DNA of 64,000 bases from Streptomyces sp. STR69. GTDB taxonomy: Bacteria; Actinomycetota; Actinomycetes; Streptomycetales; Streptomycetaceae. The notes beneath the pieces were generated by a model. That model did no database searches. It worked only from the letters and a program-made list of their open reading frames with translations, and was not told where the DNA came from. Where the stretch lies: the NCBI RefSeq assembly GCF_024519455.1, contig NZ_JALJRY010000005.1, forward strand, positions 357,406 through 421,405, written 5' to 3'. Made by a program: the position numbers and the translations under genes. The first letter of the stretch is position 1; each line of letters starts with the position of its first letter. Below, one piece after another: positions 17,270 to 25,630 of the stretch.

Positions 17270-17353
17270 GCGACAGCCGTTCCACCGCCCGGTGTGAAAC
17301 CTCGCGGTCCCACGCGAGGCCCACCCCCACCCGGGCAGTGGAACGACTGTCGC
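17270..17353. terminator. Large nested hairpin, bidirectional terminator
   Basis: Positions 17270-17292 pair with 17331-17353 over 23 bp with only two mismatches; both are C-A on the + transcript but G-U wobbles on the - transcript. The 38-nt loop holds a second hairpin, CCTCGCG (17300-17306) with CGCGAGG (17313-17319). It lies 6 nt after the carboxypeptidase stop and about 130 nt beyond the stop of the convergent SDR gene. Confidence 0.7.
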
Positions 17354-17482
17354 CTCCCCCCTCGGTTTGGTCTGCGGAAGCTCAGTGTCTCAACTGTGAA
17401 GCTTTGGTGGAGAAGAGTTGAGCATAAGTCAGTAACCGGGCGCAATGGTGCGGACGGTCAAATTCCGTTTGTGCAACTTGCC

Positions 17483-18241
17483 TCAGCCACGGCCCACATA
17501 CGGCATCGAGGTCGCCAACACCGTCGCGAACTGCACATTCGCCGCCAACGGCAGCTCCGCCATGTGCCGCACCGTGCGCGCCACATCCGCGACATCCATC
17601 ACCGGTTCCGGGGCTACCACCCCGTTGGCCTGCAACGCCCCGGTTTCCATCCGCCGCGTCATGTCCGTCGCCGCGTTCCCGATGTCGATCTGCCCGACCG
17701 CGATCGAGTACGGCCGCCCGTCCAGCGACAGCGACTTCGTCAGCCCCGTCAGCGCGTGCTTGGTCGCCGTGTAGGCCACCGAGTGCGGCCGGGGCGTGTG
17801 CGCGGAGATCGACCCGTTGTTGATGATCCGCCCGCCCTGCGGCGCCTGCCCCTTCATCTGCCGGAACGCCGCCTGCGCGCACAGGAACGCCCCGTTGAGA
17901 TTGGTGTCCACCACATGCCGCCACGCGTCGTACGGCAACTCCTCCACCGGCACCCCACCGGGCCCGAACGTCCCCGCGTTGTTGAACAGCAGATCCACCC
18001 GCCCGAACCGCTCCACGGTCGCCGCGAACAAGGCGGCCACGTCCTCCGGCCGCGCCACATCCGTCGCTACGGCGAGGGAGGCGCCCTCGGGCCCCAGCGC
18101 GGCCGTCTCCTCCAGCGTCCCGATGCGGCGGCCGGCCAGCGCCACCGACCAGCCCCCGCCCAGCAGTTCCACGGCGACCGCGCGGCCGATCCCGGAGCCC
18201 GCGCCGGTCACCACGGCGATCCTCGATTGCTCAGCGTTCAT
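17483..18241 (-). CDS. Short-chain dehydrogenase/reductase
   Basis: 252-residue classical SDR. The NAD(P) motif TGAGSGIG lies at about residues 12-19, NNAG in the fourth strand (LLFNNAGTF), the catalytic serine in NNGSISAH, and YxxxK in YTATKHA. Substrate unknown. The ATG at 18241 places the first strand six residues in. An alternative GTG at 18268 overlaps the stop of the upstream oxidoreductase as GTGA but has an AGGAGG only one nt away. Either way it is co-transcribed with the Gfo/Idh/MocA gene upstream on the minus strand, suggesting a shared sugar or polyol pathway. Confidence 0.88.
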   Translation of the reverse strand: MNAEQSRIAVVTGAGSGIGRAVAVELLGGGWSVALAGRRIGTLEETAALGPEGASLAVATDVARPEDVAALFAATVERFGRVDLLFNNAGTFGPGGVPVEELPYDAWRHVVDTNLNGAFLCAQAAFRQMKGQAPQGGRIINNGSISAHTPRPHSVAYTATKHALTGLTKSLSLDGRPYSIAVGQIDIGNAATDMTRRMETGALQANGVVAPEPVMDVADVARTVRHMAELPLAANVQFATVLATSMPYVGRG

Positions 18242-18264
18242 GGACCGCAGCCTACGAGCCGGAG

Positions 18265-19263
18265 TCACCCCTCCTGCGGGTACCGCACCCCGATCCGCTC
18301 CCGTACCGCGTCCAGCGTGCGCATCACCGCGAGCGTGCCCTCAAGCGGCACCAGCGGCGACCCGGTCTCCCCGGCCCGCAGCGCGCGCATCACCTCCGCC
18401 GCCTCGTGCCGCAGCGTGTTGCGCGGCCCGTCCACCGGGTCGAGCACGAACTCCTCGGGGTCACGGCCGTCCCGGTGCAGCACGAACCGCTCCGGGTGGA
18501 AGAAACCGTCCGGGATGTCGATCCGGCCCAGCGAACCGGTCACCGACGCCGACGTCCCCGTACCCCCGACGATCGAGCAGTGCAGCGCCGCCAGCGCGCC
18601 GCTGTCCCACGAGAACAGGGCCGCCGTCTGCAGATCGGCGCCCTCGGCGGAGAGCACGGCCGACGCCTTGATGTCGGCGGGCTCACCGAGCAGCAGGTGC
18701 GCGAACGACACCGGGTACACCCCGAGGTCCAGCAGCGCGCCGCCGCCCTGCGCCGGGTCCCGCAGCCGGTGCGAGGGCGGGAACGGCCCCGCGAGCCCGA
18801 AGTCGGCCTGGATCGTGCGGACTTCACCGATCGCGCCGTCGTCCACAAGGGCCTTCAGCCGCCGTACCAGCGGATTGCAGTACATCCACATGGCCTCCAT
18901 CAGGAAGCTGCCGCGCGCCCTCGCCAGCTCCACGAGCTCCGTGGCCTCACGGGAGTTGAGGGTGAAGGCCTTCTCGACGAGCACATTGCGTCCGGCCTCC
19001 AGACAGAGACCGGCCGCCGCGCGGTGCGCCGAGTGCGGGGTGGCGACGTAGACGACATCGATGTCCCCGTCCTGTGCCAGCGCGGCCCAGTCGCCGTAGG
19101 CCCGCTCGATCCCGAACCGGTCCGCGAACGCCTTCGCCGACTCCTCCGTCCGCGAGGCCACCGCGACCACCTCGGCGTCCGGCAGATCGACCAGCGCCGC
19201 CGTGAACGCGGCGGCGATCCCACCGGTCGCCAGGATCCCCCAGCGCACCTTCTCTTCCGTCAT
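18265..19263 (-). CDS. Gfo/Idh/MocA family oxidoreductase
   Basis: 332-residue NAD(P)-dependent sugar-type dehydrogenase. The N-terminal Rossmann domain has [13 protein letters not shown] (about 8-20) and [19 protein letters not shown]. The diagnostic [11 protein letters not shown] corresponds to the EKP-type motif with catalytic Lys, here EKA instead of EKP. The C-terminal half is the alpha/beta dimerisation and substrate domain with [12 protein letters not shown]. It resembles trans-1,2-dihydrobenzene-1,2-diol or D-xylose dehydrogenases. The ATG at 19263 begins the Rossmann strand within ten residues. It is first in a two-gene operon with the SDR and divergent from the exporter at 19351. 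Confidence 0.9.
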   Translation of the reverse strand: MTEEKVRWGILATGGIAAAFTAALVDLPDAEVVAVASRTEESAKAFADRFGIERAYGDWAALAQDGDIDVVYVATPHSAHRAAAGLCLEAGRNVLVEKAFTLNSREATELVELARARGSFLMEAMWMYCNPLVRRLKALVDDGAIGEVRTIQADFGLAGPFPPSHRLRDPAQGGGALLDLGVYPVSFAHLLLGEPADIKASAVLSAEGADLQTAALFSWDSGALAALHCSIVGGTGTSASVTGSLGRIDIPDGFFHPERFVLHRDGRDPEEFVLDPVDGPRNTLRHEAAEVMRALRAGETGSPLVPLEGTLAVMRTLDAVRERIGVRYPQEG

Positions 19264-19350
19264 CGCGGCCCCACCCTCGTTCACCAGACCCTCGGCACCC
19301 CGTACGAGCTGAGAGCATAGGTGGCGGATCAGCCAGGGAGGGAGGGGCAC

Positions 19351-20637
19351 ATGCCCGAGCAGAGGGCGCAGGCACCGGCCGCGCCGCAGTCCGCCGTACC
19401 GTCGTCGCTCAAGGCGACCCGCCGCGCGGGCCTCCTCGTCGTCCTCGTCCTCGGCGGCCTCACCGCGACCCCGCCGCTGTCGATGGACATGTACCTCCCC
19501 GCGCTCCCGGCCGTCACCCGCGCCCTGCACGCGCCCGCCGCGACCGTCCAGCTCACCCTCACCGCGTGCCTCGCCGGCATGGCGCTCGGGCAGCTGGTGG
19601 TCGGCCCGATGAGCGACAGATGGGGCCGCAGACGCCCGCTGCTGACCGGCCTCGCCGTCTACGTCGTCGCGACCGCCCTGTGCGCGTTCGCGCCGGACGT
19701 GGAGTTCCTGGTCGCCTTCCGCCTGCTCCAGGGCCTCGCGGGCGCGGCCGGAATAGTGATCGCACGGGCCGTCGTACGAGACCTCTATGACGGCGTCGCC
19801 ATGGCCCGCTTCTTCTCCACCCTCATGCTGGTCTCCGGGGTTGCCCCCATCGTCGCGCCGCTCGTCGGCGGCCAGATCCTGCGGGTGACGGACTGGCGGG
19901 GCGTGTTCGTCATCCTGACCTTCGTCGGGGCCGCCCTCGCCGTCCTCGTCTGGACCCGCCTCCCCGAGACCCTCGCCCCCGCCGACCGGCACATCGGCGG
20001 CACCGGCGAGGCCCTGCGCTCCATGCGCCGCCTCCTCGCCGACCTCCCCTTCACCGGCTACATGCTCACCGGCGGCTTCGCCTTCGCCGCCCTGTTCGCC
20101 TACATCTCCGCGTCCCCCTTCGTCGTCCAGGAGATCTACGGCGCCTCCCCGCAGACCTTCAGCCTGCTGTTCGGCGTCAACTCGGTCGGCCTGGTCGCGG
20201 TCGGGCAGATCAACGGCAAGCTGCTGGTCGGCCGGGTCTCCATGGACAAGGTGCTGGGCGCGGGCCTGGCGGTGGTGGTAGCGGCGGCGACGGCCCTGCT
20301 CCTGATGGCGACGGGCGCGTTCGGAGAGGTGGGCCTGGCCCCGGTGGCCACCGCGCTCTTCGTCCTGATGTCGGCGATGGGTGTGACCCTCCCCAACGCC
20401 CAGACCCTCGCCCTCATGCGCACCAAGCACTCCGCGGGCTCCGCCTCCGCCCTGCTGGGCACGTCCTCCTTCCTCGTCGGAGCCGTGGCCTCCCCGCTCG
20501 TCGGCATCGCGGGCGAACACACCGCCGTACCCATGGCCGTCGTCCAACTGGTGGCCGCACTGGTGGCGGTGGCCTGCTTCGTGGGAATGTGCCGACCCTG
20601 GAACACCCGTACGACTCCGGAGGGAGTGGGCAGCTGA
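19351..20637 (+). CDS. Bcr/CflA family multidrug MFS exporter
   Basis: 428-residue, 12-TM major facilitator of the Bcr/CflA (DHA1) group, proton-driven efflux of drugs. TM1 carries TATPPLSMDMYLPALP with the acidic residue typical of this group, and the loop 2-3 motif is GPMSDRWGRRRPL. The later RAVVRDLYDG matches the conserved Arg-Asp motif C region. The ATG at 19351 follows a GGGAGGGAGGGG ribosome site; the longer frame begins 30 nt earlier without one. The neighbouring beta-lactamase-like gene starts within its 3' end. Confidence 0.9.
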   Translation: MPEQRAQAPAAPQSAVPSSLKATRRAGLLVVLVLGGLTATPPLSMDMYLPALPAVTRALHAPAATVQLTLTACLAGMALGQLVVGPMSDRWGRRRPLLTGLAVYVVATALCAFAPDVEFLVAFRLLQGLAGAAGIVIARAVVRDLYDGVAMARFFSTLMLVSGVAPIVAPLVGGQILRVTDWRGVFVILTFVGAALAVLVWTRLPETLAPADRHIGGTGEALRSMRRLLADLPFTGYMLTGGFAFAALFAYISASPFVVQEIYGASPQTFSLLFGVNSVGLVAVGQINGKLLVGRVSMDKVLGAGLAVVVAAATALLLMATGAFGEVGLAPVATALFVLMSAMGVTLPNAQTLALMRTKHSAGSASALLGTSSFLVGAVASPLVGIAGEHTAVPMAVVQLVAALVAVACFVGMCRPWNTRTTPEGVGS

Positions 20638-21764
20638 GCGCCCCGAGACTGCGCAGCGACACACCGGAACGAGCCGGCCTCGACCCCGGGGAGCTCCGTC
20701 ACCTGATCCGGGAGGTCCACGACCTCACCACCGGCGACCGCCCCTGGGCTGCGGGCGCCGTCGTGGTCGCAGGGCGCGGCCCGGTGATCGCCGTGGAGGA
20801 GGCGGCGGGCTGGGCCGTACGGTATTCGGCCTACGACCCCGAGACCGACCGGGGCGTCGAACTCCCGGTCGCCTCCCGTGTCCGGACAACGGTCGACACC
20901 CCCTTCGACCTGGCGTCCCTCACCAAACTCTTCACGGCGGTGGCCGCGATGCAGCAGATCGAGCGGGGCACCCTCGGCATCGACGCCCGCGTCGGCGCCT
21001 ACCTCCCGGACTTCCGCGCCGCCGTTCGCCACGACATCACCGTCCGCCAACTCCTCACCCACACGTCCGGTCTGCGCCCCGAACTCCCGCTGTACGCCTG
21101 CGCGGACGACGCGGAACGCCTGGCGATGCTGCGGGCGGAGGCACCGGTGGCCGAGCCGGGCACGTATCTCTACTCCGACCTGAACCTCCTCCTGCTCCAG
21201 TTCGTCCTGGAACGCGTCAGCGGACGCACCCTCGACGTCCTCGTCCACGACGGCATCACCCGCCCCCTGGGCATGACGTCCACCGACTTCGGCCCGTGCC
21301 CCGGCGCGGCGGCCACCGAGGACCAGCGCCGCCCGTGGGCCAAGGCGGACCGGGGAATGCTGCGGGGCGTCGTCCACGACGAGAACGCGTGGGCGCTGGG
21401 TGGCGTGGCCGGCCACGCGGGCCTGTTCTCGACGGCCCGAGACCTGGCGATCTTCTGCCGCACCCTCCTGGCCGGGGGTTCCTACGGCCCCGCCCGCATC
21501 CTCGGCACGGACTATGTGGAGCTGCTCCTGACCCCGCCCGGGCTGGGCTTCGCCGTCGACCAGGCCTGGTTCATGGGGGAGTTGGCGGGGCGCGGGGCAG
21601 TGGGCCACACGGGCTTCACGGGAACGTCGCTGGTGCTGGATCCGGCGACGGACACGTTCCTGGTGTTGTTGGCGAACACGGTGCATCCCCGGAGGCGGGG
21701 GCCGGACAGTGGGCCGAGGGCGGCGGCGGGGACGCGGCTGGCGCGGGCGGTACGGGGTTTTTGA
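20589..21764 (+). CDS. Serine beta-lactamase-like protein (class C / esterase family)
   Basis: Up to 391 residues. Class C beta-lactamase/D,D-peptidase fold with SxxK = SLTK (110-113), a YxN equivalent YSD (195-197, Asp instead of Asn) and HTG near the C-terminus replacing KTG. Proteins with this motif set are often esterases or D-amino-acid hydrolases rather than beta-lactamases. No signal peptide, so cytoplasmic. Start uncertain: GTG at 20589 lies inside the exporter gene, while CTG at 20634 overlaps its stop as CTGA and is preceded by GGAGGG at 9 nt, giving 376 residues beginning just before the conserved region. Translationally coupled to the exporter. Confidence 0.8.
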   Translation: MPTLEHPYDSGGSGQLSAPRLRSDTPERAGLDPGELRHLIREVHDLTTGDRPWAAGAVVVAGRGPVIAVEEAAGWAVRYSAYDPETDRGVELPVASRVRTTVDTPFDLASLTKLFTAVAAMQQIERGTLGIDARVGAYLPDFRAAVRHDITVRQLLTHTSGLRPELPLYACADDAERLAMLRAEAPVAEPGTYLYSDLNLLLLQFVLERVSGRTLDVLVHDGITRPLGMTSTDFGPCPGAAATEDQRRPWAKADRGMLRGVVHDENAWALGGVAGHAGLFSTARDLAIFCRTLLAGGSYGPARILGTDYVELLLTPPGLGFAVDQAWFMGELAGRGAVGHTGFTGTSLVLDPATDTFLVLLANTVHPRRRGPDSGPRAAAGTRLARAVRGF

Positions 21765-21813
21765 GGTGAGCCTTTTCAGCATCCGAGTCGGGTGGTGGGC
21801 GGGCACAGGTCCC

Positions 21814-21840
21814 GGGGGTCTGGGGGCGGAGCCCCCAGGG
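21814..21840. repeat. Dispersed 27-bp GC hairpin repeat, copy 1
   Basis: A 27-bp G-rich element containing the stem TGGGGGC / GCCCCCA around GGA. It is repeated without change at 52121-52147, and similar flanking words (GGTGGGCGGGCA here, GATGGGTGGGCA there) precede both copies. Both lie at the 3' end of a gene. This resembles the REP-like hairpins common between Streptomyces genes and may double as a terminator for the beta-lactamase-like gene. Confidence 0.7.
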
Positions 21841-21877
21841 GCGTCGGCACGGACCCCGGGCCACTTAGAATCGGCGG

Positions 21878-22864
21878 GTGAACGACCCCGTGACCCCGGC
21901 CGAAACCCTCCGTACCGCGCTCGCCGCGCTGCTCGGCGGGCTTCCGCCCCGGCAGGCCGCCGGCGCCGTAGAACGCCTGATCGGCAAGTACCGCGGGGCC
22001 ACCCCGACCGACGCCCCGATCCTCAGGGACCGCGCGGACGTCGTCGCCTACGCCGCTTACCGGATGCAGGCCACCTTCGAAGCCGTACGCTCCGCGCTGG
22101 ACGCGTTCGCCGATGCCGTGCCCGGCTGGGCTCCGCAGGGGCACACGGACGTCGGCGGTGGTACCGGCGCCGCGACCTGGGCCGTCACCGCCACCTGGTC
22201 CGGCGACCGCCCGGTGACCGTACTCGACTGGGCCGAGCCCGCACTCACGCTGGGGAGAGAGATCGCCGCCGCCAACCCCGGCCTGCGGAACGCCAGTTGG
22301 CGGCGGGCCCGCATCGGCTCGGCGCTCACCCTCGACCCCACCGACCTCGTCACCGTCTCCTACGTCCTCAACGAACTCACGGTCCCCGACCGCGCCGCCC
22401 TCGTCGACGCCGCCGCCGACGCGGCCCAGGCCGTCGTGATCGTCGAAGCCGGCACCCCCGACGGCTACGCCCGTGTCATCGAGGCCCGCGACCGGCTGAT
22501 CGGCGCCGGGTTCCGCATCGCCGCCCCCTGCCCGCACAGCGCCGCCTGCCCGATCGTTCCCGGCGAGGACTGGTGCCACTTCTCGGCCCGGGTCAGCCGT
22601 TCCTCCCTGCACCGGCAGGTGAAGGGCGGCTCGCTGCCGTACGAGGACGAGAAGTTCAGCTACGTCGCCGCCACCCGCCTCCCCGTCGAACCCGCCCCCG
22701 CCCGGGTCGTACGGCGTCCGCAGATCCGCAAGGGGCAGGTACTCCTCGACCTCTGCGAGAGCGACGAGCACCTGCGCCGGACAACGGTCACCAAACGCCA
22801 CGGCGACCTGTACAAGGCGGCACGGGACGCGAGCTGGGGAGACCCCTGGCCCAAAAAAGTATGA
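21878..22864 (+). CDS. Rsm22-like small ribosomal subunit methyltransferase-fold protein
   Basis: 328-residue Rsm22-family protein with a class I SAM-dependent methyltransferase fold. The SAM site is TDVGGGTGAATWA (about 88-100), and the fourth strand region reads VTVSYVLNELT. A Cys-rich loop (APCPHSAACP then DWCHF) matches the cysteine set that in mitochondrial Rsm22 relatives coordinates an iron-sulfur cluster. Family members assist small-subunit assembly or methylate rRNA; activity of bacterial members is not settled. The GTG at 21878 starts the conserved N-terminal helix. The gene stands alone between the REP-like repeat and the prim-pol-like gene. Confidence 0.82.
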   Translation: MNDPVTPAETLRTALAALLGGLPPRQAAGAVERLIGKYRGATPTDAPILRDRADVVAYAAYRMQATFEAVRSALDAFADAVPGWAPQGHTDVGGGTGAATWAVTATWSGDRPVTVLDWAEPALTLGREIAAANPGLRNASWRRARIGSALTLDPTDLVTVSYVLNELTVPDRAALVDAAADAAQAVVIVEAGTPDGYARVIEARDRLIGAGFRIAAPCPHSAACPIVPGEDWCHFSARVSRSSLHRQVKGGSLPYEDEKFSYVAATRLPVEPAPARVVRRPQIRKGQVLLDLCESDEHLRRTTVTKRHGDLYKAARDASWGDPWPKKV

Positions 22865-23021
22865 CACTTTCGCCGAAACTGCCACACGTGTGTCTCGTCC
22901 CGCCTACCCCGCATGTGGGGTACCGCCTCCCCGGGCGCAGGATGGTGCGACCATGGGGGAAGTTCTCCGTACAACAACAGGACAAGAACAGCAGGGCGAC
23001 AACAGCGAGGCGAGGAGATAG

Positions 23022-23759
23022 ATGAGCGCGACGTTCGGTGGCCGGACCGGTCGGCAGGGCAGACTCTCCTCGTGGCTGCGCGGACGCCGCCCGCAGGAGG
23101 AGGCCGCCGACGGCAGTGGGCGCGAGGCGCTGCTGCTCGCCGCCGCCGGAGCGGGACTGCCGCTCGCGCCCGCCGCGCACCCGGCCCCGGGGTACCGATG
23201 TTCGTGCGACCGTGTGGGCTGCCCCACACCCGCCCGGCACCCGGTGTCGTTCGCCTGGCAGACGCAGTCCACGACCGACCGTGCGCAGATCGAGCGCTGG
23301 GCCCGCCACCAGCCGCAGGCCAACTTCATCACCGCGACCGGCATGGTCAACGACGTCCTCGACGTCCCCCTGGAGGCCGGCCACGAGGCGCTGGAGCGGC
23401 TGCTCGCCGCCGGTATCGAGGTCGGACCCGTCGCCGCGAGCGACGACGGACGGCTGCTCTTCTTCACCCTCACCCGCGGCACCCCCGAGGACGAGGACGA
23501 GTGGTGGCCGTGCGAACTCGACTGCCACCCCGAGACGATGGACGAACACCCGGGGCTGCGCTGGCACTGCCGCGGTTCCTACGTCCTGGTCCCCCCGGCC
23601 CAACTGCCCGGCGACAACCAGTCCGTGCACTGGGTACGCGGTCCCGAGCATCCCCTGCCCGACCCGCTGACCCTCCTGGAAACCCTCACGGACGCCTGCG
23701 CCCGCCACGCCGGCCAGGACTCCGACCGCGCGAACGAGGCCTGGCCACTGGGCCGTTGA
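23022..23759 (+). CDS. Bifunctional DNA primase/polymerase-like protein, probably degenerate
   Basis: 245-residue protein resembling the N-terminal prim-pol domain found in actinomycete and plasmid replication proteins: an ALLLAAAGAGLPLAP helix, a Cys-containing insertion (YRCSCDRVGC), then FITATG and a strand where the catalytic LDxD is expected. Here that strand reads VLDVP, lacking the second acidic residue, so polymerase activity is doubtful. There is no helicase or replication origin nearby, and relatives of this size are conserved chromosomal genes in Streptomyces. SD GAGGAG lies directly upstream of the ATG. Function unknown. Confidence 0.7.
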   Translation: MSATFGGRTGRQGRLSSWLRGRRPQEEAADGSGREALLLAAAGAGLPLAPAAHPAPGYRCSCDRVGCPTPARHPVSFAWQTQSTTDRAQIERWARHQPQANFITATGMVNDVLDVPLEAGHEALERLLAAGIEVGPVAASDDGRLLFFTLTRGTPEDEDEWWPCELDCHPETMDEHPGLRWHCRGSYVLVPPAQLPGDNQSVHWVRGPEHPLPDPLTLLETLTDACARHAGQDSDRANEAWPLGR

Positions 23760-23805
23760 CCGCCGGGGCGCGCTGACCGCCAGGGGTTTTCGACCGCCCG
23801 ATCCG

Positions 23806-24795
23806 TCAGCCGCCCTGTGCGGAGGTCAGCCCCTCGATCCGGCCCAGCACCGACACCTTGCCGCCCCGCTTCGGGTCCAACGCAACCTGGTTGGACACGA
23901 GTTGGAGGGTGAGGGACTGCTGCACGGCGCCCGTCGTCAGCGCCTGCACGTCCTTGTTCTGAGCCGGCACCGAGGTGCCCGTCGCCGCGGTCTCCTTCTG
24001 GAAGTAGCGCGTGGTGTAGAACACCAGCGCTCCGCCGTCCGCGGTGCGCAGCGCCAGCGGCGCGTAGTCGCCGTTCGTCACCGGTTCGTCGAGGAACTGG
24101 ACGGCCAGACCGGGCTTGGTGGCCTTCTCGCGGTCCGCGCGCCACGCGCTGGTGTGCGCGCCGTCCGCGAAGTCCGTCCCGCCGCTCTTCAGGTATGTCG
24201 CGTAGCTCTTGCTCAAGTCCCCTGGCGCGACGGCGAGTTCGGCCGAGTTGACGGGCACTGCCTCGGCCCAGCCGTCCTTGTCGGTCCTGAACTTCGGTAC
24301 GGCGGTGGGCGCGAGCAGCGTCAGATACGCCACCTGCCACGGCTCGGACAGGTCGTTGCGGGTGAACACCAGCAGCCAGCGGGCGCTGCCGCCCTTGTTG
24401 GCGGCGGTGTCGGCGAGGAACCAGCGCGGCCAGCCGGCCTTCTTCGGGATGGTGAACTTCGCGTCCGTCAGCTCCAGCGGGGTGTAACTCGGGTTCCCCG
24501 ACGGGTGGTTGGTGTGTCCCGCCTTCAGCCGTGCCGCGTCGATGTCACCGAGCGCGCCGGTGACATGCGCGGCGTCCAGGGAACTGTCGTACGCCTTGTC
24601 CGCCGCGTTGTACGCGGTCGTGAACTGCTGGAGCGCCTTGGCGGCCTCGGCGCGCGTGGTGGCCGGGAGGACCTCGCGTTCCCCGTGGACCACCACGCAT
24701 CCGCTCGCCGTCAGCGACAAAGCGGTCATCGAAGCCGCTATCAGTACGCGCCGGTCAAGCCTGCGGAGCCTTCGAGGGCTGCGATCCCTGCTCAT
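23806..24795 (-). CDS. Membrane lipoprotein of unknown function, last gene of the efe operon
   Basis: 329-residue exported lipoprotein: RR-containing N-terminus, hydrophobic segment and lipobox LTASGC with Cys33. The mature part is a predicted alpha/beta domain without recognised catalytic motif; it resembles the DUF8094-type actinobacterial lipoproteins. Its first 41 nt overlap the end of the iron permease gene, so it is translated with the efe genes and may assist iron uptake at the outer membrane face, though that is inference. AAGGTG lies upstream of the ATG. Confidence 0.78.
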   Translation of the reverse strand: MSRDRSPRRLRRLDRRVLIAASMTALSLTASGCVVVHGEREVLPATTRAEAAKALQQFTTAYNAADKAYDSSLDAAHVTGALGDIDAARLKAGHTNHPSGNPSYTPLELTDAKFTIPKKAGWPRWFLADTAANKGGSARWLLVFTRNDLSEPWQVAYLTLLAPTAVPKFRTDKDGWAEAVPVNSAELAVAPGDLSKSYATYLKSGGTDFADGAHTSAWRADREKATKPGLAVQFLDEPVTNGDYAPLALRTADGGALVFYTTRYFQKETAATGTSVPAQNKDVQALTTGAVQQSLTLQLVSNQVALDPKRGGKVSVLGRIEGLTSAQGG

Positions 24796-25627
24796 CAGGT
24801 GTCTTCACCTTCCCCTTCCCGGAGGCGAACCCTACCGGGGCGAAGAACAGGGTGAGCGTGGGGATCAGGTACAGCAGCCACACCGTGATCTGCAGGACGG
24901 TCGGGTCCGGCTGGAAGTTGAAGACGCCCTTGAGGAGGGTGCCGTACCAGCTGTCCGGCGGGATCGTGCCGCTGATGTCGAAGGCCAGATTCGTCAACCC
25001 CGGGATCCAGTCGGCCTCTTGGAGGTCGTGGAAGCCGTAGGCCAGCACACCCGCCGCGACCACGACGAGCATCGCGCCGGTCCAGGTGAAGAACTTCGCG
25101 AGGTTGATCTTCAGGGCGCCGCGGTAGAACAGCCAGCCGAGGAACACGGCGGTGGCCAGGCCCAGTCCGACGCCGACCAGCGGGCGCGGGGTGCCGTCGC
25201 TCGCCGCGTGCACCGACGCCCACACGAACAGCGCGGTCTCCAGGCCCTCGCGGCCCACCGCGAGGAACGCGGTGGCGACCAGCGCGCCGGTGCCCATCGC
25301 GAGGGCCGCGTCCAGCTTGCCGTGCAGTTCGGACTTGAGGTGCCGGGCGGTGCGCCGCATCCAGAACACCATCCACGTCACCAGCCCGACCGCGAGGATC
25401 GACAGCGAGCCGCCGAGCGCCTCCTGGGCCTGGAACGTCATCTCCTGGGAGCCGAATTCGAGCGCGCACCCGAAGCCCATCGCGATGAGGACGGCGACGA
25501 CGATGCCGATCCAGATCGGCTTCAGCGCGTCCCGCCGGTCCGTCTTGACCAGATAGGCGATCAGGATGCAGACGACGAGGCTGGCCTCCAGGCCCTCGCG
25601 CAGACCGATCAGATAGTTGGAGAACAC
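24755..25627 (-). CDS. efeU: Iron permease EfeU (FTR1 family)
   Basis: 290-residue, seven-TM Ftr1-type high-affinity iron permease. Two REGLE motifs, in TM1 (GLREGLEASLVV, residues 9-20) and TM4 (VGREGLETALFV), supply the glutamates that relay iron through the membrane. The cytoplasmic C-terminal tail is short. In EfeUOB systems, EfeO and EfeB on the outside deliver ferrous or heme-derived iron to this channel. The gene starts 4 nt after efeB stops and is third in an operon headed by the iron box at 28117. Confidence 0.95.
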   Translation of the reverse strand: MFSNYLIGLREGLEASLVVCILIAYLVKTDRRDALKPIWIGIVVAVLIAMGFGCALEFGSQEMTFQAQEALGGSLSILAVGLVTWMVFWMRRTARHLKSELHGKLDAALAMGTGALVATAFLAVGREGLETALFVWASVHAASDGTPRPLVGVGLGLATAVFLGWLFYRGALKINLAKFFTWTGAMLVVVAAGVLAYGFHDLQEADWIPGLTNLAFDISGTIPPDSWYGTLLKGVFNFQPDPTVLQITVWLLYLIPTLTLFFAPVGFASGKGKVKTPDEQGSQPSKAPQA

Positions 25628-25630
25628 GGT

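Noticed and set aside
19264..20664. N-terminal extension of the Gfo/Idh/MocA frame on the minus strand
   Set aside because: It lies antisense to the Bcr/CflA exporter; the oxidoreductase fold begins at the ATG at 19263.
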